64,000 nt of DNA from Granulicella pectinivorans (GTDB lineage Bacteria; Acidobacteriota; Terriglobia; Terriglobales; Acidobacteriaceae). A program made the position numbers and the translations under genes. Under the pieces are notes generated by a model. That model was not told the DNA's origin, searched no databases, and was given only the letters and a program-made list of their open reading frames with translations. The first letter of the stretch is position 1. The number at the start of each line of letters is the position of its first letter. Positions 16,088 to 24,263 of the stretch are shown piece after piece. The stretch is from NCBI RefSeq assembly GCF_900114625.1, contig NZ_FOZL01000001.1, positions 4,092,001-4,156,000 on the forward strand. The letters are read 5' to 3'.

Positions 16088-17190
16088 AGGACGTACTCCC
16101 GCTTGCTCTTACGGAGAAGATAGAGGAAGAATGGGCCGCCGAGGAAGACCATGAGCACGCCGACGGGAAGCTCAGTGGGCGCGAAGAGGGTGCGTGCGAA
16201 GGTGTCGGTCAAGACGAGGAAGATGGCTCCGGCTAGCGCGGTGACGGGAAGCAGGCGGACGTGGTCCGGTCCCAGGAACAGCCTTGCCACGTGTGGAACG
16301 ATGAGGCCGGCGAAGCTGATGAGGCCGCCAAGCGACACTGCCGCTGCCGTAAGGAGCGAGGCCACGAGGATGATGCAGAGGCGTGTGTATTCGACGCGGA
16401 TGCCGAGGTGGTGGGCGTACTCGTCTCCGAGCGAGAGGGTGTTGAGTTGCCGCATGAGCGGGTAGGCGGCGAACATCGAGAAGACCAAGATGCCGGTGGT
16501 TACACCTAACTGCGACCAGTGCGGGATGCCGATGATGCCATGGAGCCATGCATTCAACGCGCGTGTACCCGATGCTGGGTTGGGGTCGAAGATCTCGAAG
16601 ACGTAGGTAGAGTTCGAAAGCATGGTGCTCATGGCGAAGCCGGCCAAGAGGAGCGTGACCACATTCGTGCGTCCGCGCGCGCGGGCCAGGGAGTACACGA
16701 CTCCCATGGTGAGCACGGAGCCGAGGAAGGCCAGCAGGGCCGTGGCGGAGAAGCCAAAGATCGTCAGTTGCGAGAGGAAGAGGATGCCGATGCATCCGCC
16801 GACGACGGCTCCGCCGGATGAACCGATGATGTAGGGGTCGGCCATGGGATTGCGAAACAGCCCCTGGAACATGAGACCTGAGACAGCGAGCGCTGCTCCC
16901 ACAACTGCCGAGGCAAGGACGCGAGGAAGACGGATTGTGAAGAGGATGATGTGCTGGGTTTCAGTCAAGGACTGGGTATGCCAGAGCGCATGCAGAGGAA
17001 TATGCACGGCGCCATAGGTGGTGCAGATGAGGATCTCCGCACCGAGAAGGATCGCGAGCGCAACGAGGATGAAGGGCAGATGCACTGCCCTGCCCTTGTC
17101 CTGCTGTACTGGCGGCACGCCCCTTGCGCTCCGTCCATGCTGGACGGAGCTCAAGGGGGTGATCGCGACCCTGGTTACTTCAGCTTCCAC
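16084..17190 (-). CDS. btuC: Second cobalamin-type ABC permease (FecCD family)
   Basis: This FecCD permease has about ten helices, with the family segments IRLPRVLASAVVGAALAVSG, GLMFQGLFRNPMADPYIIG and LGGLISFAGLIVPHVARL, and the C-terminal FAPTELPVGVLMVFLGGPFF. The longest start is a GTG that overlaps the end of the receptor gene by 16 bases and gives a 35-residue hydrophilic N terminus. A GTG at 17085 would give a 333-residue protein closer to the usual length, so the start is uncertain. It lies between the btuB-like receptor and its ATPase in the riboswitch 2 unit. Confidence 0.86.
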   Translation of the reverse strand: MEAEVTRVAITPLSSVQHGRSARGVPPVQQDKGRAVHLPFILVALAILLGAEILICTTYGAVHIPLHALWHTQSLTETQHIILFTIRLPRVLASAVVGAALAVSGLMFQGLFRNPMADPYIIGSSGGAVVGGCIGILFLSQLTIFGFSATALLAFLGSVLTMGVVYSLARARGRTNVVTLLLAGFAMSTMLSNSTYVFEIFDPNPASGTRALNAWLHGIIGIPHWSQLGVTTGILVFSMFAAYPLMRQLNTLSLGDEYAHHLGIRVEYTRLCIILVASLLTAAAVSLGGLISFAGLIVPHVARLFLGPDHVRLLPVTALAGAIFLVLTDTFARTLFAPTELPVGVLMVFLGGPFFLYLLRKSKREYVL

Positions 17191-19676
17191 GACTCTCCTC
17201 CAATCGAGACACGGAAGCCCGCGCGGAAGTTGAGCGGGAGAGCCGGATATCCGAAGGCCTCGCTGTAACGCTCGCTGAGGAGGTTCTGGATCTCAGCGTA
17301 GGCGGTGAGGCGGTGCGTGACGTGGTAGTCGCCGGTGAACTCGAGGCGCTGGTATCTGCCATCGAGGTTCTGGTTCGGCAGGAGCAGAGAGGTCTTGCCG
17401 TTGGGGTCGGTGGAGAGGAAGTCGCTGTCGTCTCGGTAGCCAACGAGCGTTCCGTTGAGCGCGGCGGTGAAGCGCGACTGCGTGTACTGCAGGCCGAAGT
17501 ATCCGGAGTTTCGAGCACGGCGGAAGGGGCGGTTGTTCTTAAGCGGACCCGAGGCGCCGATGGGGATCGCGCCGAAGTTATAGGCGGTGTTGAATACCGG
17601 CTTGAGAGCGCTGCTGGCGAACGAGTTCTGCACCTTGGCGTCGAGGAGGGTATAGCCTCCGCGGGCGAGGAGGTGCTTGCCCAGCTTTGCCTCGATCTCG
17701 GTTTCGAGGCCCTGGGCGCGATAGGAGAGCGAGTTGACATAGGCTCCGGACACGTTCGGCAATGCCGCGGCTGGAACGCCGAAGCTGATGAGTGCAGTCT
17801 GCGAGAGGAACTCAAGGGTATTGCCGTATTCGTTGTGGAAGTAGGTGAGACCGAGGCGGACGCGGCCGCGTGCGAACTCCTGATCGAGGCCACCGTCGTA
17901 GGAGCGCGATGTCTCAGGGCCTACGGTTCCGATGTTGAACTGCGTGATCAAGGGGCTGGTTGCGGCGCTCGCGGCGAGCAGAGCCAACAAGGAATTGTTC
18001 TGCTGGTACAGGCTTGGCTCCTTGATACCCTTGGCGAAGTTGGCGTGGAGCTTGGTGCCGGAGAGGAAGGCGTCGCCGCCGGGCCGCACCAGATAGTAGC
18101 CGAGCGATGCGCGCGGGGTTGCCGCGAAGCCATATACGCCATTTTTCTCAAGGCCGGTGCCGACTGTGTAGTACGCACGGTTGCGGATGTCACCTTGCAC
18201 TTCCATGACGTAGCTGTAGTTGCCACGGTCAGCGTACCCGGTGGGGCTGCCGGTGGATGCGCTTGAGCCACGTTCCGCTTCATATTTGAAGCCACCGAGG
18301 AAGAGCGTGTGGGCATCGAGGCGGAAGTCCGACTGCGCGTACACGAAGTCGCGGCTGGTGTGGTTGGTGGAGAAGTTGGGGAAGGTTGTGGTGGGTCGCT
18401 GGAAGATGGCCTGACCGCTGACGGAGTAGCCGTTCGCGCCACGGATGGTGACTGGCGCACCGAGATAATACTTCACGGTTCCGTTGGAGTTGAGGAGAGG
18501 AATGCCGGTGGGCGCGTAGTCGGAGTACTCGTAGTTCAGACGCAATGAGCCGTAGCGCAGGAGGTTGTGCCAGCGTGGGGTCGTCTGCTGGTTGAGCACT
18601 CCGCTGACCACCTGGTCCTGCTCCTTCGATCCTGCCGCGTCGGCGATGCCGTAGAGCAGATAGGCATTGGGCTTGCCGCCGGAGGCAGCGAGATGCCGGT
18701 AGGTGAAGCGAACATCGGTGGTTGCGTTGAGCTGGTAGCCTGCATTCCCGGCGAAGGTGGCATTGTGGAAGGCGTTGCCGGGGATGGAGTTGTGGGTGTC
18801 CTGGCGGCCGAAGTCGGCGAAATAATCAAGAGCGTGAGCGGCTCCGCTGAGTGCTGCTTCCTGTCGATAGGAGCTGAAGTTGCCGCCTTCGGCGGAGTAG
18901 TCAAGCTGCGGCAGAGGTGTGGTTCCGCGCTTGCTGGTCAGTTGCACGACACCGGCGAGTGCGTCGGAGCCGTAGAGCGCGCTATTGGGGGCGCGCAGGA
19001 CTTCGAGACGTCCGATGCCGGTGGTAGCGATGTTCGCGAACTCGGTTGCTCCGCCGATGTCGTTGACAGGAACGCCGTCGATCAAGACCTTCGACGTGTT
19101 GGTTGCGCCACCGCGCAGCGACAGACCGGTGGTGCCGCCGGCTTGTCCGGTCTGGGTGACCTGCGCCCCGGGCACATAGCGAAGAGGCTCCTGGATATCG
19201 TTCGCATGCGGAAACTGACTGGAGGTCAGCACTGTGATGGGGGCGGCGATCTGCGCCAGTGGTGTGGGGGTGCCCGTTGCGAGTACGGTGACCTGCTGGG
19301 TCAGCGTGGGGGTCGAGAGCGTGATGTCGAATTTCGTCGATTCCTTTGCGGAGAGGAAGAGCGAGGGCGTCAGGGTGGGGGCGAAGGTCGTGGCGCTGGA
19401 GCGCAGTCCGTAGCGGCCGGACGTTGGAACGGACAGGCGGAAGCTACCGTCGGGGCCTGCGATGGTCTCGGCGACGACGACGTGTTTGTTGTTCAGCAGC
19501 TCCACTTTGGCGTTGGCCACGAGCGCTCCCAATGGGTCTTTGATGACGCCGTATACGGTACCGCGCATCTCCATGATTCTGTCCGGCGGTGTTTGCGCTT
19601 TCAGAGTGCAAGAAAGCGGTAGAAAGCTACTTAAAAGAGTGACGGTTGCCCATGCGATGCGGTGCTTTTGCGACAT
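17175..19676 (-). CDS. btuB: TonB-dependent receptor for corrinoids (BtuB-like), carboxypeptidase-regulatory N domain
   Basis: This 833-residue outer-membrane receptor begins with a signal peptide (MSQKHRIAWATVTLLSSFLP, cleavage likely near LKAQ). A carboxypeptidase-regulatory-like domain follows (MRGTVYGVIKDPLGALVANA, about residues 35-110), then a TonB plug with VTVLATGTPTPLAQIAAPITV, LRGGATNTSKVLIDGVPVND and LEVLRAPNSALYGSDALAG, and a C-terminal beta-barrel. I chose the ATG preceded by GAGGGG; the longer frame runs through the riboswitch. A cobalamin riboswitch just upstream makes corrinoid the likely ligand. The extra N-terminal domain is common in Acidobacteriota and Bacteroidota receptors. 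The final residues (SIGGESWKLK) lack the usual terminal aromatic residue of outer-membrane barrels. It heads a nine-gene minus-strand operon. Confidence 0.88.
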   Translation of the reverse strand: MSQKHRIAWATVTLLSSFLPLSCTLKAQTPPDRIMEMRGTVYGVIKDPLGALVANAKVELLNNKHVVVAETIAGPDGSFRLSVPTSGRYGLRSSATTFAPTLTPSLFLSAKESTKFDITLSTPTLTQQVTVLATGTPTPLAQIAAPITVLTSSQFPHANDIQEPLRYVPGAQVTQTGQAGGTTGLSLRGGATNTSKVLIDGVPVNDIGGATEFANIATTGIGRLEVLRAPNSALYGSDALAGVVQLTSKRGTTPLPQLDYSAEGGNFSSYRQEAALSGAAHALDYFADFGRQDTHNSIPGNAFHNATFAGNAGYQLNATTDVRFTYRHLAASGGKPNAYLLYGIADAAGSKEQDQVVSGVLNQQTTPRWHNLLRYGSLRLNYEYSDYAPTGIPLLNSNGTVKYYLGAPVTIRGANGYSVSGQAIFQRPTTTFPNFSTNHTSRDFVYAQSDFRLDAHTLFLGGFKYEAERGSSASTGSPTGYADRGNYSYVMEVQGDIRNRAYYTVGTGLEKNGVYGFAATPRASLGYYLVRPGGDAFLSGTKLHANFAKGIKEPSLYQQNNSLLALLAASAATSPLITQFNIGTVGPETSRSYDGGLDQEFARGRVRLGLTYFHNEYGNTLEFLSQTALISFGVPAAALPNVSGAYVNSLSYRAQGLETEIEAKLGKHLLARGGYTLLDAKVQNSFASSALKPVFNTAYNFGAIPIGASGPLKNNRPFRRARNSGYFGLQYTQSRFTAALNGTLVGYRDDSDFLSTDPNGKTSLLLPNQNLDGRYQRLEFTGDYHVTHRLTAYAEIQNLLSERYSEAFGYPALPLNFRAGFRVSIGGESWKLK

Positions 19677-19694
19677 TTTTCCCCTCGGAATCTG

Positions 19695-19865
19695 GTGGCA
19701 GCAGAGCCGGTCTCCTGGCTTGCGTGTCCTCGAAGTCATGCTGCCTTCCCCAGCCGTTGGGCCAGGTGGCGTTGCTCGTCCGTGCATGATTTCTCGACGC
19801 TTACAGTTACGGGGTAGTGGCGGATTTGCACCGCGCTTCCCGACACTCTGCTGAGTTGTTGCGGT
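19695..19865 (-). promoter_or_regulatory. Cobalamin riboswitch 2, upstream of btuB operon
   Basis: Read on the minus strand, the element has GGGAAGCGCGGTGCAAATCC, then CCCCGTAACTGTAAGCG (plus positions 19798-19814), and GCCAGGAGACCGGC (19706-19719), in the correct order for a cobalamin aptamer. The aptamer ends about 30 bases before the btuB start and its GAGGGG ribosome-binding site, with no terminator between, so blocking of translation initiation is the likely mechanism. Confidence 0.93.
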
Positions 19866-19889
19866 TGAAGGTTGAGGATGAGCTCTCAA

Positions 19890-20750
19890 CTACGGATGAA
19901 ATTGTTTGGCCAGATCCTCCAGTGCGTCGATCGCAACGGGACTTGGAAAGTCGATGCGGCGATCCACGTAGTAGGCGCGCCGTTGTTTGACGGCGGTCAG
20001 ATTCTCCCATCCTGGCTTGTCCTTGAGCACATCGAAGTTGGTTTTGCCATCGCGCACCAGAAGAAGCGCTTCCGGCGCGCGCGCGATGACCGTTTCCATG
20101 CTGATGTGCGGCCACTCCTGCGGGATGTCGGCGGTGATGGAGCGGCCGCCCGCTGCTTCGATGATCTCCGTGATGAATGCTCCCTTGCCGATGGTGATGA
20201 CGGGGTCGTACCAGACCGGCATCAGGACCGCCACGGCAGGCTTTCCACGGACACTTGCGCGTACGGCATCGATACGCTGTTGCAGGCGCGTTGTGAGAGC
20301 CGTTGCCTGGGATTCGCGGTTGAGGGCGATGCCGAGCGATGTGATGGAGCGAAAGATACCGGCAAGCCCGTGAGGGTCGACGAGAAACACGGGGATGCCC
20401 ATGGCCTGCATCTGATCGAGTGAGGCCTGGGGATTGGCCTTGGGGATTCCGAGAATCAGATCGGGATGCAGCGAGGCGATGGTCTCGATGGAAGGCGCCA
20501 TGATGGAGCCTACGCTGGGCTTCTTCTGGGCTTCGGCGGGAAAGCGGACGTAGTCCGAGACGGCTACGACATCGTCGCCGGCGCCGAGGGAAAAGACATC
20601 GTCCGTGATGCTGGGGACCAGGCAGATGATGCGATGCGGATGGTCCGGCACGGTGACGCGGCGACCGGTCTCATCCGTAACGACACGGCTGGCAACACAT
20701 GGCAAAGGGATGAGCGCGAAGAGAAGCAGGAGGGTCGAGAGAGATTTCAC
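19890..20750 (-). CDS. btuF: Second BtuF-like corrinoid substrate-binding protein
   Basis: This 286-residue periplasmic binding protein has a clear signal peptide (MKSLSTLLLLFALIPLPCVAS) with a cysteine near the cleavage site, though not in a good lipobox. The BtuF-like core shows VTDETGRRVTVPDHPHRIICL, SDYVRFPAEAQKKPSVGS and HPDLILGIP. It overlaps the cobB stop upstream (ATGA), so it is under riboswitch 3, while its likely membrane partners are under riboswitch 2. Similarity to the first BtuF in the window is moderate by eye, so it is a paralogue rather than a recent copy. Its stop lies only about 25 bases from the start of riboswitch 2, which is transcribed in the same direction. Confidence 0.87.
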   Translation of the reverse strand: MKSLSTLLLLFALIPLPCVASRVVTDETGRRVTVPDHPHRIICLVPSITDDVFSLGAGDDVVAVSDYVRFPAEAQKKPSVGSIMAPSIETIASLHPDLILGIPKANPQASLDQMQAMGIPVFLVDPHGLAGIFRSITSLGIALNRESQATALTTRLQQRIDAVRASVRGKPAVAVLMPVWYDPVITIGKGAFITEIIEAAGGRSITADIPQEWPHISMETVIARAPEALLLVRDGKTNFDVLKDKPGWENLTAVKQRRAYYVDRRIDFPSPVAIDALEDLAKQFHP

Positions 20751-22144
20751 GCGGTCACCATCGTGTTGGTTCGAGCGGTTATGGCGGCTTCAACGAAGTT
20801 TGCCGCGATGTTGCCGTTGGTGCGGAAGTGGATGTGGATGTAACTTGCGAGGACGTTGCGGTCTGCGGTGCCAAAGCCTTCCAGCTCCTGTTTGCTCGCA
20901 AGAGAGTAGGAGATGCGGTAGGCCTTCGACAGCGTCGAACGATCGACGTCGGACGTGACGTCGGAGTGATGGAAGCTATGGCCGCGAAAAGTCGTTCCGG
21001 CAGGCCCCAAGAGGCAATCGTGGAGCAACTCGACGGTGACGTAGCCGAAACGGACGAGACGTTGGGTCATCGCAAAGGTGAGGGGAAGCAAGCCCGCGAA
21101 GGAGATAGAACGACCGTCTTTCAGACGCAACGATTCGCCAAGATAGATCATGCCGCCGCACTCCGCGTAGATGGGTTTGCCTGTGGCGGCAAATGCACGG
21201 ATCGCCATCAACATTAAGTGATTGTCGCTGAGGGAGTCTGCGTGCAGCTCCGGATAGCCGCCACCGAGGTACAGGGCGTCGAGGTTGGGTGGAAGGGCTC
21301 GATCGTGGAGTGGGCTGAAGGGAACAATCTCCGCTCCGGCTTGGCGGAGGAGATCGAAGTTGTCCTCGTAGTAGAAGCTGAAGGCCTCATCGCGGGCTAC
21401 TCCGATACGGACTTGCGCGGCGGGGGCGGGCGTCGAAGCGAATGCTTCGAATTGCATGCCGCACTGCAGGGTGAGCAGAGCATCGAGATCGAGGTGGGTT
21501 TCGGCCAACTGCGCCAGCGTGTCCAGCCGTTGCGCGTTGTGCGCGGCGGACTGCTCTTCCGCTGTCTGCAATCCGAGATGGCGTTCCGCAATGGCGATGG
21601 CCGGTTCGCGTGGAAGCCATCCGAGCAGAGGCGTGGCGCAGCGAGAGTGAATGGCCGCCTTCAACATGTGGAAGTGACGGTCGCTCGCTACGCGGTTCAG
21701 GATGACGCCGGCGATGTTGAGTTGCGGATCGAAGAGTTCGAAGCCGAGGACGACGGCGGCGATGCTGCGCGCGCTCTTTCCGGCGTCCAGGACGAGGACG
21801 ACGGGGAGTTGAAGGAGGCGTGCGATCTCCGCGCTGCTGCCTGCGTCTGAGGCTCCGTCCTTGCCGTCGAAGAGGCCCATCATGCCTTCGACGATCACTG
21901 CATCCGCGCCTTGGGAGGCCGAGGCGAAGACTGCGCGGTTGCTCTCGTGGTCGAGCATCCAGGTGTCTAGATTGCGGGAGGGCCGGCCGGAGGCCAGGGT
22001 CTGATGGCCGGTGTCGAGGAAGTCCGGGCCGCCCTTGAAGGGCTGCACGATGAGTCCACGTTTTCTAAAGGCGGCGATGAGAGCGAGGGTCACGGTCGTC
22101 TTGCCGACGCCGCTCGACGTGCCCGCGATGAGAAATCCCGTCAT
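20747..22144 (-). CDS. cobB: Cobyrinic acid a,c-diamide synthase CobB/CbiA
   Basis: CobB amidates positions a and c of the corrin ring (hydrogenobyrinic or cobyrinic acid) using glutamine and ATP. The 465-residue protein has Walker-type GTSSGVGKTT (residues 8-17), VQPFKGGPDFLDTGH near 35 and VEGMMGLFDGKDG near 90 in the dethiobiotin-synthetase-like half. A type I glutamine amidotransferase domain follows with GGGYPELHADSLS and nucleophile Cys in IYAECGGMIYLG. I use the ATG before TGFLIAGTSS; the frame is open into the leader but that part has no domain. With CobN downstream in the aerobic pathway, hydrogenobyrinic acid is the expected substrate; this is inference. Confidence 0.94.
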   Translation of the reverse strand: MTGFLIAGTSSGVGKTTVTLALIAAFRKRGLIVQPFKGGPDFLDTGHQTLASGRPSRNLDTWMLDHESNRAVFASASQGADAVIVEGMMGLFDGKDGASDAGSSAEIARLLQLPVVLVLDAGKSARSIAAVVLGFELFDPQLNIAGVILNRVASDRHFHMLKAAIHSRCATPLLGWLPREPAIAIAERHLGLQTAEEQSAAHNAQRLDTLAQLAETHLDLDALLTLQCGMQFEAFASTPAPAAQVRIGVARDEAFSFYYEDNFDLLRQAGAEIVPFSPLHDRALPPNLDALYLGGGYPELHADSLSDNHLMLMAIRAFAATGKPIYAECGGMIYLGESLRLKDGRSISFAGLLPLTFAMTQRLVRFGYVTVELLHDCLLGPAGTTFRGHSFHHSDVTSDVDRSTLSKAYRISYSLASKQELEGFGTADRNVLASYIHIHFRTNGNIAANFVEAAITARTNTMVTA

Positions 22145-22208
22145 GACGCAGGGGTTCCTTTCGCGTTCAGCGTGTCGCGCCGTGTGACAACGGATATGAC
22201 CATGAAGA

Positions 22209-22224
22209 CTCCCAGACCTGGGAG
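22209..22224 (-). terminator. Leader hairpin between riboswitch 3 and cobB
   Basis: CTCCCAG-AC-CTGGGAG is a perfect seven-pair inverted repeat about 65 bases before the cobB start, followed on the minus strand by TCTTCAT. A second, weaker hairpin (CCTCC-CCTC-GGAGG, 22303-22316) lies closer to the aptamer. They are candidates for the expression platform; neither has a long U tract. Confidence 0.4.
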
Positions 22225-22327
22225 AGGATGTTCGATGAAGAGACAACGGTTCCAGAGACTGGAAACTCCACGCAATGTAGAGACGAGGCCATTGCGACTC
22301 CACCTCCCCTCGGAGGCGCGTGCGATT

Positions 22328-22485
22328 GTCTCTGGCAGGTCTTCGGACTTGCAGGCTACCTACTTGCCCGGTTTCTCAGCCATGAGGCCAATACCTGTTG
22401 GGCGTTCGTTCCTGCTTACCGCTGCGGGGCAGTTCCGGATTCTCACCGGATTCCCATTTTCACTCTTTCGAGCACCAGAGATTAC
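22328..22485 (-). promoter_or_regulatory. Cobalamin riboswitch 3, upstream of cobB-btuF
   Basis: On the minus strand the element reads GGGAATCCGGTGAGAATCCGG, then GCCCCGCAGCGGTAAGC (plus 22414-22430), and TGCAAGTCCGAAGACCTGCC near 22334-22353, all canonical cobalamin-aptamer blocks. A leader of about 180 bases with two hairpins separates it from cobB. Confidence 0.94.
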
Positions 22486-22618
22486 TTGAAGTTTAGCATC
22501 CCCAGGCACCCATGGAGCGGGGGGAACGTCGAGCTGCGGGCTCGTCAGAGCGTGTGTTCGATGTTTCTTCGGCACCGACGCGACAGGTTCGTTGCTGCGT
22601 GCTAAGAATGGATACCGT

Positions 22619-23935
22619 ATGAATCATGACGCTGCCGCCATCTTCCACACCACGCTTGCGACCCTTGATGTCGGGGAAGCGGTTCGAGACGCACTCTCGG
22701 TAAGCGCCGATGCGTTGACCGTCACAGGCCGCACTCTTCGGGTTGCCGAGCTGGACCACATTGTGGTCCTCTCGATCGGGAAGGCCGGGGCAACGATGTT
22801 CGAGGCGGCTCGCGAGGCACTCGCACCCACGCTGCTGCCGATTCAGGCGCTGGTCGTCACGCCGGAGGCGACACTTCCCACCTCTGCGGGGGTCACCGTC
22901 CTGCATGGGGCGCACCCTTCGCCGGATAAGGTCTCCCGGCAGGCGGCCGAGGCTGCTCTGGCTCTGCTCCGCACGGCTGATGCCAGGACGCTTGTCCTGT
23001 TTCTCATCAGCGGGGGTGCCTCCTCGATGTTTGAATTGCCGCTCGATCCCACGATCCGCATCGATGACGTCGCCGACTTTTACAAGGCGTTGGTGGCCTC
23101 TGGCCTGCCCATCGAGAAGATCAACATCATCCGGAAACATTTCTCGGCGGTCAAGGGAGGGCGGCTCGCCGTAGCTGCGGCAGGTGCGGCCGCGCAGGTC
23201 ACTCTACTCGTCTCCGATGTGCCCGCGCATGCGCTGAACGCGGTCGCCTCCGGGCCGTCGATGCCGGATCCGTCGACGCTGGCGGACGCGCGTGCTCTTC
23301 TCGGAGGACTGTCTTCGCCTCTCCCTGATGCCGTTGCGGCGTGCTTCGCCGATCCTGCTCTTCCCGAGACGCCCAAAGATACGGACGGCGTCTTCGCCAG
23401 AGCCACCTTCGAGGCCATCCTTTCGAGCGAGCAACTGGCGGCACGCGCCGCGGACGCCGCACGCGCGCTCGGCTACACCGTGCTCTTCGATTCTTCGTGT
23501 GACGACCATCCCTATCGGCACGCGGCAGACTATCTGCTCGGACGGGCGACGGAACACGCGTTGCAATATGAGAAAGCCTGCCTGATCTCTGTGGGTGAGG
23601 TAGTGGTCACGGTGGACGGCCCAGCCGGCCGGGGGGGACGGAACCAGCAATTTGCGCTGTATTGTGCCGGAGAGCTGGCTCGCCGTGCGCTCCCCTTGAC
23701 GCTCCTCAGCGCCGGGTCCGATGGCATCGACGGCCATAGTCCCGCGGCCGGAGCCGTCGTCGACCGTACGACGTGGCAGCGCGCCGCAGCCGCAGGTTTC
23801 GATCCTGTTCTGGCGCTCAGAAGCTTCGATGCCTACCCCCTTTTCGACGCATTGGGCGACACGCTGATGACCGGTCCCACTGGGAACAATCTTCGCGACC
23901 TGCGCGTCTTTCTGAGTGACCGCAATGTGGGGTAA
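22619..23935 (+). CDS. Glycerate 2-kinase (GckA/TtuD, MOFRL family)
   Basis: This 438-residue protein phosphorylates D-glycerate to 2-phosphoglycerate. The N-terminal DUF4147 Rossmann domain has VLSIGKAGATMFEAA, HPSPDKVS, LISGGASSMFELP and INIIRKHFSAVKGGRLA. The C-terminal MOFRL domain has SVGEVVVTVDGPAGRGGRNQQFALY and SAGSDGIDGHSPAAGAVVD, and the protein ends near TGPTGNNLRDLRVFL. All are hallmarks of class II glycerate kinases. The ATG before NHDAAAIF is used; nine more codons are open upstream. It faces away from the cobalamin riboswitch, so B12 does not control it. Its nearness to glycolate oxidase glcDEF suggests a shared glycolate/glyoxylate/glycerate route, though glyoxylate carboligase is not in the window. 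Confidence 0.9.
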   Translation: MNHDAAAIFHTTLATLDVGEAVRDALSVSADALTVTGRTLRVAELDHIVVLSIGKAGATMFEAAREALAPTLLPIQALVVTPEATLPTSAGVTVLHGAHPSPDKVSRQAAEAALALLRTADARTLVLFLISGGASSMFELPLDPTIRIDDVADFYKALVASGLPIEKINIIRKHFSAVKGGRLAVAAAGAAAQVTLLVSDVPAHALNAVASGPSMPDPSTLADARALLGGLSSPLPDAVAACFADPALPETPKDTDGVFARATFEAILSSEQLAARAADAARALGYTVLFDSSCDDHPYRHAADYLLGRATEHALQYEKACLISVGEVVVTVDGPAGRGGRNQQFALYCAGELARRALPLTLLSAGSDGIDGHSPAAGAVVDRTTWQRAAAAGFDPVLALRSFDAYPLFDALGDTLMTGPTGNNLRDLRVFLSDRNVG

Positions 23936-23995
23936 AGCTTTTCACTCCGTTGCCCGCTGCTATGGAAAGGGGCATGCGACGCCGCACGTTGCGTG

Positions 23996-24163
23996 CTACA
24001 GCGTGTGGAGGAGCAGAAGGAACAATGCGATGACCGCCAAGATCGATCCGAAGAGTGTAGTCGTGATGTACAGGGCTGCGCGCTTCTCCTGCCCAGGAGC
24101 TGGACGGGTGATGCCAACACCCCAGATGAATCCTTCGCTGACAATTTCAGTGAACTTTCTCAT
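23996..24163 (-). CDS. Small single-helix membrane protein, unknown
   Basis: A 55-residue frame starts at an ATG with AGAGGG six bases upstream. It has an amphipathic N terminus (MRKFTEIVSEGFIWGVGITRP) and one strong C-terminal membrane helix (about residues 31-54, YITTTLFGSILAVIALFLLL). It lies between the convergent glycerate kinase and the AraC-type regulator gene. The good ribosome-binding site and clean helix favour a real gene, but I recognise no family. A five-pair hairpin (GCACG-TTG-CGTGC, 23984-23996) at its 3' end could be a weak terminator. Confidence 0.5.
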   Translation of the reverse strand: MRKFTEIVSEGFIWGVGITRPAPGQEKRAALYITTTLFGSILAVIALFLLLLHTL

Positions 24164-24263
24164 GTCGATCCCTCTGCATTGAGGATCGATCCGGAACCGC
24201 TGCGCGCTATGCAATTCCTGCGATTGGTTTGCACTTTTGGGAGGAAGAGGCCATCGTTATAGG

